A DNA stretch of 46,914 nt, from contig CAZEFM010000017.1 in assembly GCA_964511575.1 (NCBI GenBank), positions 1-46,914 on the forward strand. Direction: 5' to 3'. Positions 1-8,484 of the stretch are shown one piece after another. This DNA comes from CALKHT01 sp964511575. GTDB taxonomy: Bacteria > Planctomycetota > Phycisphaerae > Phycisphaerales > Phycisphaeraceae. The translations under genes and the position numbers were made by a program. How positions within the stretch are numbered: position 1 is the stretch's first letter; each line of letters begins with the position of its first letter. The notes beneath the pieces are model-generated. The model was given only the letters and a program-made list of their open reading frames with translations, made no database searches and had not been told where the DNA came from.

Positions 1-12
1 GGCCCTCCCCCA

Positions 13-48
13 TGTCGTGTTTGTCGTGTTTGTCGTGTTTGTCGTGGG
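13..48. repeat. 9-bp tandem repeat, four units
   Basis: Three perfect TGTCGTGTT units and a fourth ending TGTCGTGGG run directly into the first GGGGGTGACAT box of the adjacent element. No gene overlaps it. Its role is unknown; it could be slippage expansion at the edge of the element. Confidence 0.8.
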
Positions 49-137
49 GGTGACATCGTGAAATTTTTGTGTAAACCACGTTCATTTCGGTTCTTGTGAG
101 AAAATGTCGTGGTTCGACCCCCTGGGGGGGTGACATT
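41..137 (+). repeat. Paired GGGGGTGACAT element, copy 1
   Basis: Two boxes, GTGGGGGTGACATCG and CCCCCTGGGGGGGTGACATT, have their TGACAT cores at 51-56 and 131-136, exactly 80 nt apart. A second copy with the same spacing lies at 29898-29994. The DNA between the boxes is different in the two copies. The second box is preceded by TCGACCCCC, which could pair in RNA with the G run of the first box. The element lies upstream of pssA and its function is unknown. Confidence 0.75.
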
Positions 138-237
138 CGGGAATCAGGAGCGGCATGTGCAGGAGGAGTGGTGGTGTCGAAGCGGTGGTTGGGGCGGTGG
201 GGGCGGCGATTGCCCGACCCGCCTGTCGCTGCGCCGC

Positions 238-243
238 TACAAT
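238..243 (+). promoter_or_regulatory. Possible -10 box of pssA
   Basis: TACAAT lies 9 nt before the chosen pssA ATG. No convincing -35 box or Shine-Dalgarno sequence is visible. If used, the transcript would start within about 3 nt of the ATG. Confidence 0.3.
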
Positions 244-252
244 ATCGCTGAG

Positions 253-1215
253 ATGAAGGATCGACTGATCCAGAATGTGGCCGATGAAGCACGGCAGCGC
301 AAGCGACTTCGACGCCGGCGCGATCGCAACGTCTCCCGCAAGCGGGCGGCGATCAAGACCGTGGCGGTGCTTCCGACGCTGCTGACACTCGGCAACGTGC
401 TCAGCGGGTTCATGGCCATCGTGCTCGCCTCCCGCACGCCGGACACCACGCTGCCGTGGGGATGGACCCCGCTGACGTTCGCGGCCCTGTTCATCTTCTT
501 TGGCATGGTGCTCGACGGGCTCGACGGCCGGGTGGCGCGGCTCACCCGATCGACCAGCGAACTGGGCGAACAGCTCGACTCGATGGCGGACATGGTGACG
601 TTCGGCGTGGCGCCGGCGTTCCTGGCGGTCCACCTCGTGGGGATTCAGACCCCCTTCCTCGCCCTGCAGGAGGGGATCTTCGACCGCATGGCGATCGTGG
701 TGGCGTTTATCTATGTCGCCTGTGCCGCGCTGCGGTTGGCGCGGTTCAATATCGAAACGAAATCGCCCGAACTGGACGACCACCTGTCGTTCAGCGGCCT
801 GCCCTCACCCGGTGCGGCGGGCACCGTCGCCAGCCTTGTCCTGCTGCACCAGCATTTCGTGCACGGCTCGGCGATCGACTGGCTCGTCGTCGGGGCGAAG
901 GTGACGATGGTCGTCACCATGCTGCTGGCAGCGATCGCGATGGTCAGCCGGCTGCGGTACAGCCACGTGCTGAACCGTTACATGCCCCGGCGTGCGCCGT
1001 TCCCGACGCTGGTGATGGTGGTGGTCTGTCTGCTGCTGCTGATCATTTACCCGCAGGGTTCGATCGCGGCGGCGTTTGTGATCTATGCCGTGAGCGCGCC
1101 GTTCGTGTGGTTGTGGCATCGGGCCTTTCGCCGACGCCCCGCCCCTGCCGTGGCGGTCGCGACCGCGCATCGCAACGGATCGGCGCATTTAGCCGATGAA
1201 TCAGGGGGCGATTGA
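253..1215 (+). CDS. pssA: CDP-diacylglycerol-serine O-phosphatidyltransferase
   Basis: Integral membrane enzyme that makes phosphatidylserine from CDP-diacylglycerol and serine, the first step towards phosphatidylethanolamine. The 320-residue protein has the full CDP-alcohol phosphatidyltransferase signature D-x2-DG-x2-AR-x8-G-x3-D-x3-D at about residues 88-113, including all metal-binding aspartates. A strongly basic N-terminus (residues 1-35) precedes several membrane segments. I chose ATG 253 because the frame upstream (open from 109) is low-complexity, overlaps the repeat element and adds no recognisable domain. There is no clear ribosome-binding site. The family could include phosphatidylglycerophosphate synthase, but the position of the motif after one long hydrophobic region and the multi-helix C-terminus fit PssA better. 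raiA follows on the same strand after 79 nt. Confidence 0.88.
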   Translation: MKDRLIQNVADEARQRKRLRRRRDRNVSRKRAAIKTVAVLPTLLTLGNVLSGFMAIVLASRTPDTTLPWGWTPLTFAALFIFFGMVLDGLDGRVARLTRSTSELGEQLDSMADMVTFGVAPAFLAVHLVGIQTPFLALQEGIFDRMAIVVAFIYVACAALRLARFNIETKSPELDDHLSFSGLPSPGAAGTVASLVLLHQHFVHGSAIDWLVVGAKVTMVVTMLLAAIAMVSRLRYSHVLNRYMPRRAPFPTLVMVVVCLLLLIIYPQGSIAAAFVIYAVSAPFVWLWHRAFRRRPAPAVAVATAHRNGSAHLADESGGD

Positions 1216-1294
1216 AGTGCGCCCGCCGGACCGCTGATGCGGCGGCCGGACAACACGGTTTCAGCCGTCAACGCGACGGGACATGGAGGTATTG

Positions 1295-1609
1295 ATGTAC
1301 ATCGAAATAAGCGCCAACGACGTTCAGACCAGCGATGCGATCTACGCGCACGTTGAGAAGTGCGTTACCAAGGCGATGCGCAACTTCGGCGAGCGGGTGA
1401 CCCGCGTCGAGGTGCACCTGAAGGACATCAACGCGAAGAAGGGCGGCGTGGACAAGCGCTGCCTGCTCGAAGCCCGGCTGGCGGGGCAGAACCCGATCAC
1501 CGCGGAGCACGAATCGGACGACCTGTACCTGGCGATCAGCGGCGCGGCGGAAAAGCTGGAAAATGCGGTCCGCCACCGGCTGGGTCGACTCGACGCCCGG
1601 ACGTCCTGA
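1295..1609 (+). CDS. HPF/RaiA-family ribosome-associated protein, short form
   Basis: A 104-residue protein of the ribosomal subunit interface family (S30AE fold), which binds the 30S subunit in stationary phase and promotes ribosome hibernation. Visible family features are the N-terminal IEISANDVQ strand, the central VEVHLKDIN strand, a helix with ESDDLYLAI, and the closing helix ending VRHRLGR. It lacks the C-terminal dimerisation domain of long HPF, so it is a short type. The start is ATG 1295, preceded by GGAGGT at 1285-1290; an in-frame ATG at 1283 lies upstream of that site and is unlikely. A hairpin at 1703-1739 separates it from the convergent gene. Confidence 0.85.
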   Translation: MYIEISANDVQTSDAIYAHVEKCVTKAMRNFGERVTRVEVHLKDINAKKGGVDKRCLLEARLAGQNPITAEHESDDLYLAISGAAEKLENAVRHRLGRLDARTS

Positions 1610-1702
1610 TCCACGCGATACAACGCATCACAACGTTCGCACGCCGACGGGTGGGTTCATGCCCGCGCGACGTGTCGGCGGTGTACGTGACGTCATAAAA
1701 GT

Positions 1703-1739
1703 AGTACGACCCGGACCAGGGGATGGTCCGAGTCGTACT
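1703..1739. terminator. Hairpin between convergent genes
   Basis: A 15-bp stem with one mismatch (AGTACGACCCGGACC against GGTCCGAGTCGTACT) encloses a 7-nt loop. Reading on the minus strand, a short T run (TTTT) follows a few bases after the stem, so it most likely ends the minus-strand gene at 1789-2346. It may also slow transcription leaving raiA. Confidence 0.65.
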
Positions 1740-1788
1740 CGATCAGGGGTCTTGGTTGTGGGGTCGGTGAACGACCGACCGTGGAGCC

Positions 1789-2346
1789 TTACAGGGACGC
1801 GACCTTCCAGCGTTGTGGTTTGGGAGTCGGCTGGTCCTGCTTCTGCGGCTGCTGTCCCGGACGGGGAGGCAACTGCAGGATGGCTCGCGGTTGAATTTCA
1901 TCGGCGCGGATCATCTGGTCCTCGACCTCGGCTGCCCGAGGGTTGCGGACGATGACGACGCCGGGGGCATTGAGGGCGGCGTGCAGACGCTGCGCCCGGA
2001 GGATGGAGTGGTTCTGGTCGATCGGGTTGCCGTTCTGGAACTGGTAGTCCTTGGCGGGATCGATGTAGGTGGTGGTTTGGGCCACCTTGAGTTCGATGAG
2101 GTGGGGGTGGACCGGCTGCTGGCTGAGTTCGCGGCTGACGACGGCGGCGGGTTCGGCGACCTGTCGCTGCACGAGGGTGACGGGGCTGGTTCGGGCGTTG
2201 CCGCCGTTGACCGTGTAGCGGGTGACCTGAGCGCTTGGCCTGGCCGTGTGGGCGGTGATCACGTAAGCGCGTTCACCGGCAGCGGCAACCGAGACGAACG
2301 GAGCGACGGTGAATGTGACGGCGAGGCATGTGGTGAACCAACGCAT
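1789..2346 (-). CDS. Secreted protein of unknown function
   Basis: A 185-residue protein that I do not recognise. Residues 1-23 form a signal peptide with a hydrophobic core and an Ala-Ala-Ala-Gly cleavage region, so export to the periplasm is likely. The mature part has no transmembrane segment, and the last 30 residues are rich in proline, glutamine and lysine. AGGGAGA stands 5 nt upstream of the ATG, supporting this start. The plus strand is also open across this region, but that frame has no signal peptide or ribosome-binding site. A hairpin terminator lies 50 nt past the stop. Confidence 0.6.
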   Translation of the reverse strand: MRWFTTCLAVTFTVAPFVSVAAAGERAYVITAHTARPSAQVTRYTVNGGNARTSPVTLVQRQVAEPAAVVSRELSQQPVHPHLIELKVAQTTTYIDPAKDYQFQNGNPIDQNHSILRAQRLHAALNAPGVVIVRNPRAAEVEDQMIRADEIQPRAILQLPPRPGQQPQKQDQPTPKPQRWKVASL

Positions 2347-2979
2347 GAAGTCTCCCTTCTCACCCTCCGGGCGAGTGGCCGCGACAAGGCGGCAGGCTCG
2401 AACGATTCAGGCGGCGGCCCCCTCCTTCAGCGGCCGCCGCCGCTAACCTGCGCCGGGTCGAAGCCCTCCAGCAACGACCCGGCTCATTCTCTTCTCCCGT
2501 GTCCGATGGCCCATCCCTCCAGACCGGCCATCAGCTTCCGAGCGACACCCCGAATATGGCAACGCCCGTGCCAAAACCGGATTCGGGCTTGTTCGTGATG
2601 GTTAACCCATGGAAATGATGGCGTTTACGAACTTCGCTGCCGCGGTGGTACGGCCGACGGGGTTCACGGCGATGTTGCCCCGGAACAACGTTCAAGTGTT
2701 GCCCTTATCCACCGTCGTTGCGAAAAAGAGACAGGGGATAAGGCAGCATGACGAAGGGCGACACGCGAATGACAAAACCTTCGTGGGTTGGGCCTGCGGG
2801 GTTGGGATGTCGAGCTTTGGATGCCTCGTCCGTCTGTGCTTATCCGAACTCCAGCCGATGGATGAACCCGCGATGAACATTTTCACCTTCTTTCGCTTGT
2901 TTGCCCGATTGCCGCCGATAGGATGTGCCGCTTGCGGATGTGATTTCCGCACACCGAGTTCCCGGTCGGTTGGCCTGCC
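2347..2979. other. Divergent intergenic region, no recognised gene
   Basis: This 633-nt spacer separates the secreted-protein gene (minus) from the MFS transporter (plus). It looks lower in GC than the flanking genes in its second half. Open frames at 2609-2983 (plus) and 2692-3009 (minus) have unprotein-like composition and no family match. A GC-rich stretch near 2410-2450 is rich in CGG/CCG runs. Promoters for both neighbours should lie here, but I see no convincing -35/-10 pair. Confidence 0.6.
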
Positions 2980-4575
2980 ATGACTGCTGGTTCTGACATC
3001 GAAGCTCAAGGCGCATCGCAGGGTCTTGAGGAGGGGTTGCTGCGCGAGAAGCGTATTCCCGGGGCGGTGCGTCAGCAGTTACGGCTGCTCAACCGCGCGT
3101 GGATGCTGGGCACGGTGTGGACCTATGCCATTTCCGGCGCCGCGATGGCGCAGTACGCGCTGGCGGTGGGGATGCCGGACTACGCGTTCGGCATTCTGGC
3201 GGCGCTGCCGTTCCTTGCGACGTTCATGCAACTGCCGGGCAGCTATCTGCTGGAGCGGTATGGGCACCGGCGGACGATCGTGCTGTGGAGCTTCACGCTG
3301 GGGCGGCTGATGTGGATTTGCGCTGCGGCCATGCCGTGGATCTTCTACAACCAGCCGGACATCTGGTGGAAGCTGCTGATCGTGCTGGTGGGGCTTGCGT
3401 GGACGGGTGAGCAGGTGGGGCAGCCCGCGGCGACGAGCTGGAACGCGGACCTGATTCCGTCGCGGGTGCGCGGCCGGTTCGTCGGTCGCAGCCGGGTGCT
3501 GACGCGCGGGGTGGCGCTTTTGGTGTCGGTGGGGATCGGGTATGTGCTGGACGTGGCGCAGCAGCCGGGGCAGATCGCGGCATCGACGGGCGTGGATCCT
3601 CCGCCGGTGGCGTGGGGCGCGTTTGAGTTGTTCAGTCAGCCGATCCTGATGATCTGCAGTGTGATCCTGGCGGTGGGCGGGTTGTTTGGCGTGCTGGACA
3701 TTCAGATGTATCGTCGCATGGATCCGGGGCGGTACAAGCCGGACCCGCACGTGCGCGACATCGTGCGGATGCTTGGTCGGCCGTTCGGCGATGCGCGGTT
3801 TCGTCGGTTTCTGGCGTTCATTTTCGTTTTCAATCTCGCGGTGGGTTTCATCGGGCAGTACATCTGGCTGTACTTCCTGACGGTGCTGCGGCTGGACAAC
3901 TGGCAGGCGAACATGCTGCTGCTGGTGGTGCCGTTGATGGTGCACCTGACGACGTATGGCTTGTGGGGTCGACTGGTCGACAAGCTGGGTCGCAAGCCGG
4001 TGCTGGTGATTACGACGACGATGATGATCAGCGGTGCGTTTGGCTGGCTGCTTGCGGAACCGGGCGTGGCGTGGCCGGGCATCTGGCCGGCGTTCTTCGT
4101 GGCGTTGTTGGGGATGATTGCCTGGCCGGGTTTTGAGATCGCCAACTTCAACATCATTCTCGGTTTCGCGGGGACATCGCGGCGGATGGGTCGCAAGCCG
4201 GGTCAGCCGCCATCGAGTCACAACCCCGCGGGAGGCAGTGCGTACGTGGCGGCGAACAGTCTTGCGGTGGCGGTGGGCGGTGTGCTTTCGGGCATCATCG
4301 CGGCGCTCATCGCCCGGCAGTTCAGCGGCTTTGAGGCGCATTGGCTGGGACGCACGTGGGGGTATCACCACCTGCTGCTGGCCGGGTCGACGGTGCTGCG
4401 ACTGGTGGCGGTGGGGCTGGCGATGTCGATCGATGAACCCACGAGCGTTGCCACGCGCGATGCGCTGCGCTTCATGACGATCAGTTTTTATTCCAACCTG
4501 CGGCAGGCGGCCACGGTTTCCACGCGGGCGATCGGCTCGGTGGTGCGATGGTCGTACCGCATCAATCGGACCTGA
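2980..4575 (+). CDS. MFS transporter
   Basis: A 531-residue major facilitator superfamily permease of the inner membrane. About 12 hydrophobic segments are visible. A motif-A-like loop (LERYGHRRT) lies at about residues 91-99, between the second and third helices, and its symmetrical partner (GRLVDKLGRKP) at about 330-340 in the second half. A 35-residue charged N-terminal tail and a 40-residue C-terminal tail face the cytoplasm. The substrate cannot be predicted. The ATG has no clear Shine-Dalgarno sequence. The lipoprotein operon starts 90 nt downstream on the same strand. Confidence 0.85.
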   Translation: MTAGSDIEAQGASQGLEEGLLREKRIPGAVRQQLRLLNRAWMLGTVWTYAISGAAMAQYALAVGMPDYAFGILAALPFLATFMQLPGSYLLERYGHRRTIVLWSFTLGRLMWICAAAMPWIFYNQPDIWWKLLIVLVGLAWTGEQVGQPAATSWNADLIPSRVRGRFVGRSRVLTRGVALLVSVGIGYVLDVAQQPGQIAASTGVDPPPVAWGAFELFSQPILMICSVILAVGGLFGVLDIQMYRRMDPGRYKPDPHVRDIVRMLGRPFGDARFRRFLAFIFVFNLAVGFIGQYIWLYFLTVLRLDNWQANMLLLVVPLMVHLTTYGLWGRLVDKLGRKPVLVITTTMMISGAFGWLLAEPGVAWPGIWPAFFVALLGMIAWPGFEIANFNIILGFAGTSRRMGRKPGQPPSSHNPAGGSAYVAANSLAVAVGGVLSGIIAALIARQFSGFEAHWLGRTWGYHHLLLAGSTVLRLVAVGLAMSIDEPTSVATRDALRFMTISFYSNLRQAATVSTRAIGSVVRWSYRINRT

Positions 4576-4665
4576 ACCGTACGACCCTGCGGGGCGTATC
4601 AGGCTTTGGCGCTAGCTAAGATGACGGGGGCCTCCCACAAGCTTTGTGAAGCGAAGGACATCATC

Positions 4666-5289
4666 ATGATCATTCATCGAATTGTGCGAATGGCGGGCAT
4701 TGTCATGCTGGCTTTGGCGGGGCTGGTGCTGATCACCGGCTGCCGTACGCCGAACCAGGGCACGAACTCCGGCCGGGTCGATCCGTATCGCACGACCAGC
4801 GCGGAGCGTCATTCGGGTCTGCCGTTGCCCGCGGCGATGATGGAGTTCAGCGATGAGGTGGCGCAGCAGCTTGCACAGGATCTGGCGCAGTTGCCGCACG
4901 TTCGCAACGCTCCGGCCGGGGAACAGGTGATCGTGCTGGTGGGCGACATTGAAAACAAGACGGGCAACGTGTCGAGCAGTGAGTTTGAACTGTTGCGAAG
5001 CCGATTGCGCAGTCAGTTGCTGGGCAGCCGACATGTGACGGATCGCGTGCGTTTCGTGGAGCGACGTCGGCGCATGTCGAACATTGCCGAACGCGAGCGT
5101 GTCGCCAGTGATGGCTTCTATGCGGATCCCGCTGATTATGATCCGCGGATGACCTTCGCGCTCAACGGCGACTTCATGCGCATCCATCGTGGCGACACCA
5201 ATCAGTACTACATGGAGTTCATGCTCGTTCACTTTGCCACGAACGACATCGTGTTCTCCAAGTCGTACGACCTGAAGCAGCAGCGCTGA
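4666..5289 (+). CDS. LpoB-like lipoprotein 1
   Basis: A 207-residue lipoprotein. The signal peptide ends in LITGC, giving a lipidated Cys at about residue 26. The body resembles LpoB, the outer-membrane lipoprotein that activates penicillin-binding protein 1B in enterobacteria: VGDIENKTGN is followed by a helix rich in LRSRLR and then RVRFVERRRR, the order of strand, helix and strand in that family. ATG 4666 was chosen because GAAGGA lies 7 nt upstream and the signal peptide begins there; the frame is open from 4606 but the added residues spoil the signal. It is the first of four consecutive lipoprotein genes. Whether it activates a PBP here is inference. Confidence 0.75.
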   Translation: MIIHRIVRMAGIVMLALAGLVLITGCRTPNQGTNSGRVDPYRTTSAERHSGLPLPAAMMEFSDEVAQQLAQDLAQLPHVRNAPAGEQVIVLVGDIENKTGNVSSSEFELLRSRLRSQLLGSRHVTDRVRFVERRRRMSNIAERERVASDGFYADPADYDPRMTFALNGDFMRIHRGDTNQYYMEFMLVHFATNDIVFSKSYDLKQQR

Positions 5290-5368
5290 TGGTGTGATGG
5301 TTGCGCGACGGCTGGTGTGTCGCCGCGCCACCTGTTGTGTGTCACGTATCTGACCGCGATGGCTTTTT

Positions 5369-5965
5369 ATGGTTGTGAAGCTTGCGCCAACGTCGTTGTT
5401 CGGGCTGCGCGGGGCGTGGGTCGTCGCCGTTGCGATGTGCGTGTTGTCCGGTTGTGCCGCGACGCCGCGGACAACGCGGATGACGGCCTCGGACCTGACG
5501 CACATGTCGACGGCGATGGCGCAGAGTCTGGCGCAAAGCGATGCGCTGGCGCAGCGTGGGCCGACCAGTGAGCCGTGGTACATCACGGTGAACAAGGTGA
5601 TGAACCTCAGCAGTGATGTGATGACGTCATCGGAGCAGTGGCTGGTGATTGCGCGGCTGCGAGCGGAACTGCCTTTGCTGGCGCTGCGGGAGCAGAAGAA
5701 CATCACGTTCGTTCTGCCGGCCGAGCGCGTGGCGCAACTGCGGAATCATCCTGATTACGTGGAATACGATGAACGCTTCGGCAGCGAACGGCAAGTGACG
5801 CACGAGATGTCGGCGACGTTCCGGTCGATCACTCGCGCTCAGGCGAAGGATCGCACGGAGGTGTACTACGCGGAGTTTGAGGTCGTGGACCTCGCAACGG
5901 GATCGCCGGTGTGGTCGGACCGCTTCGAGTTCAAGCGTGAGGCGCGCGGGCATGTGTGGGATTAG
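5369..5965 (+). CDS. LpoB-like lipoprotein 2
   Basis: A 198-residue lipoprotein with a 29-residue signal peptide ending VLSGC. The body parallels the gene upstream: VNKVMNLSSDVMTSSE, then a helix with RLRAELP, then NITFVLPAER. It therefore looks like a diverged LpoB-domain paralogue. The C-terminal strand pair YYAEFEVVDLATG / VWSDRFEFKRE matches YMEFMLVHFATN / VFSKSYDLKQQ of the first copy. The spacer after the stop holds a nested inverted repeat starting 5 nt downstream. Probably outer-membrane, acting with its neighbours. Confidence 0.68.
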   Translation: MVVKLAPTSLFGLRGAWVVAVAMCVLSGCAATPRTTRMTASDLTHMSTAMAQSLAQSDALAQRGPTSEPWYITVNKVMNLSSDVMTSSEQWLVIARLRAELPLLALREQKNITFVLPAERVAQLRNHPDYVEYDERFGSERQVTHEMSATFRSITRAQAKDRTEVYYAEFEVVDLATGSPVWSDRFEFKREARGHVWD

Positions 5966-5970
5966 GGTTT

Positions 5971-6188
5971 GAACCACGAAGACACGAAGGGCACGAAGGG
6001 CACGAAGGAAGGCGGGGAACGGTTTTGAAACGCCAAGTTGCGAAGTCGCCAAGTTGCCAAGGATCAGAAAAAGATTGATTGGGCAGGGCTCAACTCATCC
6101 CGTTCCTCTTGGCTTTTCGGCTTCTTGGCAACTTGGCGTTTGAAAGGCCCGTCTGTCTTTCTTCGTGTCTTTCGTGTCGTCGTGGTTC
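5971..6188. repeat. Nested inverted-repeat element 1
   Basis: Outer arms 5971-5998 and 6161-6188 pair at 25 of 28 positions and are built from the word CACGAAG. Inner arms 6028-6061 and 6108-6141 are built from CGCCAAG and TTGCCAAG. The element starts 5 nt after the LpoB-like stop codon and ends 18 nt before the next ATG, leaving room only for the ribosome-binding site. Confidence 0.85.
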
Positions 6189-6206
6189 ACCGAAATAGGA
6201 TTGTGC

Positions 6207-7868
6207 ATGCGATTGTGGTTGTGGTGGGTTGTGGGGTTGGTGGGGCTGGTCACCCTGGGGGTGATGGGCGGGTGTCAGGCTGCGCGGCCTGCGCCGGTGG
6301 CGCAACTGGGCAGGGGGCAGTTCGGCCAGGCGCGGGTGCAACTGCAGAATCAACTCAACGACAAGCGCGACGGCAACTACCTGCTCGATCGTGAGCGGTT
6401 GGCGATTGTGACGATGGCGGACGGTTATCCGCACGTGGCGCAGCCGACGTTCGAGGCGGTTTATGAGATGCTGCGCACGCAGGGGATCAACCGCGACAAG
6501 ACGGTGGCGTCGGTGGTGGTGCACGAAGGGGTGAAGACGTGGAAGGGCGAGCCGTTCGAGCAGGCGATGGCGTTTCTTTATTACAGCCTGCAGCAGGCGA
6601 TGCTGGGGCAGTGGGACAACGCGCGTGCGGCGGCGGGGAACTCGCTGTTCAACCTGCGCGACTTCAGCGGCGATGAGCAGCGCACGCTCGATGTGGAGGC
6701 GGTGGCGCGCGAGGCACTGGAGCGCGAGCGGCGATCGGGCGATGAAGGCGCAGCGGACGATTTCATCAACAGTGGTTATGCGGTGCGCGAGTCGAACTTC
6801 ACGCTCGGGTACATCATGGCTGGGCTTGCGAACCAGCAGTTGGGGCGGGATGAGGAGGCGAACGATTACTTCGCGGTGGCGGCGGAGATCGAGCCATCGC
6901 TGCGACCGCTGCTGCAGGAACTGCGCGCGGGGCGGTACAACACGATCCTGGTGGTGAGCTATGGATTGGGGCCCGAGAAGCGGGCGTATGGCGAGGACCG
7001 GGCGCGGGTGGCGTTCTTCCCGCGGACGTCGAGCGACGATCGGCCTCTGGTGGTGCGGGTGACGGGCGATGAGCGGCGGCACTTGTATCCGGTGATCGTG
7101 GATCTGAACCGGATGGCGCGCGATCACATGTGGAACAGCCTGGAGAACGTGCGGCTCGCCAAGTCGTCGCTGGGGACGCTGTTCACGGCTGGGGGCGCGA
7201 TGGCGACGTATGCCGGTGCGGCGGGCGGCAACGAGACGGCGATGTATGCGGGGCTTGGCGCACTGGCGGCGGGGCTGGTGATGAAGGCGACGGCGAGCGC
7301 GGACACGCGGTACCTGGAGGTGTTGCCGCAGCGGATGTATCTGGTGCCGTTGATGATCGAGGGGGAGGATGTGCGCGTGGAGTTGCAGGTGGAGGGCCGC
7401 GCGGGGTCGCGTCTGGTGTTGGCGGGTTTGTCGCCGCCGGTCGGGGATGTGGCGGGTGCGCAGTTGCGTTATGTGCGGTTGCTGCATCAGGTGGATCAGC
7501 CGCCGGCGTGGGCGGTGTCGGGAGCGATTCATTACGCGAACGCGTGGACGGGTGGGTTGGATGGTCCGGTGACGCCTTATATTCTCGGAGGGCGTTGCGT
7601 GCGTCCGCCGAGCGAAGCGGTGTTGAGCGAGTACAAGGCGGCGGGTGTGCTGCGTGACTACACGCTGGGTGATCTGATGGAGTTGTATCGTGCCGAGGGC
7701 ATTGGCTGGGAGGTGGCGGGTGGTGTGGGACGGCACGTGCTGGAAGGCGGCAGGACACTGGTGGCGCCGATGGCGGGTACGACCGGCTTTGCGCGGTTGT
7801 TTGGTCAGGTGCACCGGGCTTATCAGCCGCAATCGGAACTGCTGCGCGAGGCGGGCGGTGTTGAATGA
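6207..7868 (+). CDS. COG3014-like lipoprotein
   Basis: A 553-residue lipoprotein with a hydrophobic signal ending VMGGC (Cys about residue 23). The body resembles the uncharacterised COG3014 family that is found beside LpoB and YcfL genes in gammaproteobacteria. The N-terminal half is helical and TPR-like (about residues 30-250); an alanine/glycine-rich hydrophobic stretch lies near residues 328-360 (around 7190-7285), and the C-terminal half looks beta-rich. ATG 6207 follows ATAGGA by 6 nt; the frame is open from 6165 but that part lies in the repeat arm. The gene stands 41 nt before the YcfL-like gene. Biochemical function unknown. Confidence 0.7.
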   Translation: MRLWLWWVVGLVGLVTLGVMGGCQAARPAPVAQLGRGQFGQARVQLQNQLNDKRDGNYLLDRERLAIVTMADGYPHVAQPTFEAVYEMLRTQGINRDKTVASVVVHEGVKTWKGEPFEQAMAFLYYSLQQAMLGQWDNARAAAGNSLFNLRDFSGDEQRTLDVEAVAREALERERRSGDEGAADDFINSGYAVRESNFTLGYIMAGLANQQLGRDEEANDYFAVAAEIEPSLRPLLQELRAGRYNTILVVSYGLGPEKRAYGEDRARVAFFPRTSSDDRPLVVRVTGDERRHLYPVIVDLNRMARDHMWNSLENVRLAKSSLGTLFTAGGAMATYAGAAGGNETAMYAGLGALAAGLVMKATASADTRYLEVLPQRMYLVPLMIEGEDVRVELQVEGRAGSRLVLAGLSPPVGDVAGAQLRYVRLLHQVDQPPAWAVSGAIHYANAWTGGLDGPVTPYILGGRCVRPPSEAVLSEYKAAGVLRDYTLGDLMELYRAEGIGWEVAGGVGRHVLEGGRTLVAPMAGTTGFARLFGQVHRAYQPQSELLREAGGVE

Positions 7869-7909
7869 ATGGTTGGCGAAGCATGTTGCATGAAGGAAGG
7901 AAGCTCATC

Positions 7910-8326
7910 ATGAAACGATCGGCGGTTGGTCTGATGGCGTTGCTGGCGATGGTGGTGTTGGTCGGTTGCAATCGGCCGATTCCGCGGAAGCCCGGCGCGG
8001 TGCACGGCGACCCGGTGGCGATCGAGAACTACCCGAACGTGGTGGCGGAGGGCGGGTTGGACGATTGGCTGGTGATTTCACGTGCGACGGTGCGGGCGCG
8101 GGACGATCAGCCGATGAGCGTGAGCGTGCCGGTGCGCAACGGCAGCGATCGGCAGATCAACGTGCAGTACCGCTTTGAGTTTTTCGAGGCGGATGGTCGG
8201 CCTCTGGACACGACGGCGCGGTGGCGCTACATGCTGATGCCCAGCGCGACGCAGGTGTTTCTGGAGGGGGCGGCGCTGGACACGTCGGCGGTGGACTGGC
8301 GGCTGATCATTCGGCCGGCGCGGTGA
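7910..8326 (+). CDS. YcfL-like lipoprotein (DUF1425 type)
   Basis: A 138-residue lipoprotein; its signal peptide ends VLVGC (Cys about 20). The C-terminal 90 residues form an immunoglobulin-like beta sandwich of the YcfL/DUF1425 kind, with VSVPVRNGSDRQINVQYRFEFF followed by GRPL and a closing WRLIIRP strand. In E. coli ycfL sits next to lpoB, so the same pairing here supports both calls. The start at 7910 follows a purine-rich GAAGGAAGGAAG. It closes the lipoprotein operon; the function of YcfL is not established. Confidence 0.72.
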   Translation: MKRSAVGLMALLAMVVLVGCNRPIPRKPGAVHGDPVAIENYPNVVAEGGLDDWLVISRATVRARDDQPMSVSVPVRNGSDRQINVQYRFEFFEADGRPLDTTARWRYMLMPSATQVFLEGAALDTSAVDWRLIIRPAR

Positions 8327-8484
8327 GGATCAATTATTCGGTATTCGTTATTGCGTATTGGTGATTGGGGCGTGGCATAGCTGAGGTTCGCCCCGTAGCC
8401 GCGGGCCTTTTCTCCCTCTGATTCAAGGTCGTGTAAGATGGTGGGGCGCGATGTTGCGCGGAGGTTGCTGAGATTTCGCGAACC
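8327..8484. other. Spacer with a single AT-rich repeat word
   Basis: After the YcfL-like stop come repeated words of the form TATTCGGTATTCGTTATTGCG (8339-8360), with no inverted partner nearby. A TAAGAT at 8434-8439 is a weak -10 candidate for the desaturase. Nothing else is recognised. Confidence 0.4.

Noticed and set aside
1813..2598. Plus-strand frame opposite the secreted protein at 1789-2346
   Set aside because: It has no signal peptide, ribosome-binding site or family match, whereas the minus frame has a good signal peptide, AGGGAGA and a terminator.
2609..2983. Possible 124-residue gene upstream of the MFS transporter
   Set aside because: No ribosome-binding site, no family resemblance, ends on the MFS start codon and overlaps an equally poor minus-strand frame.
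6249..6267. GTCACCCTGGGGGTGAT, resembling the GGGGGTGACAT element
   Set aside because: It lies within the signal-peptide codons of the COG3014-like lipoprotein (LVTLGV) and lacks the exact box and the 80-nt partner.
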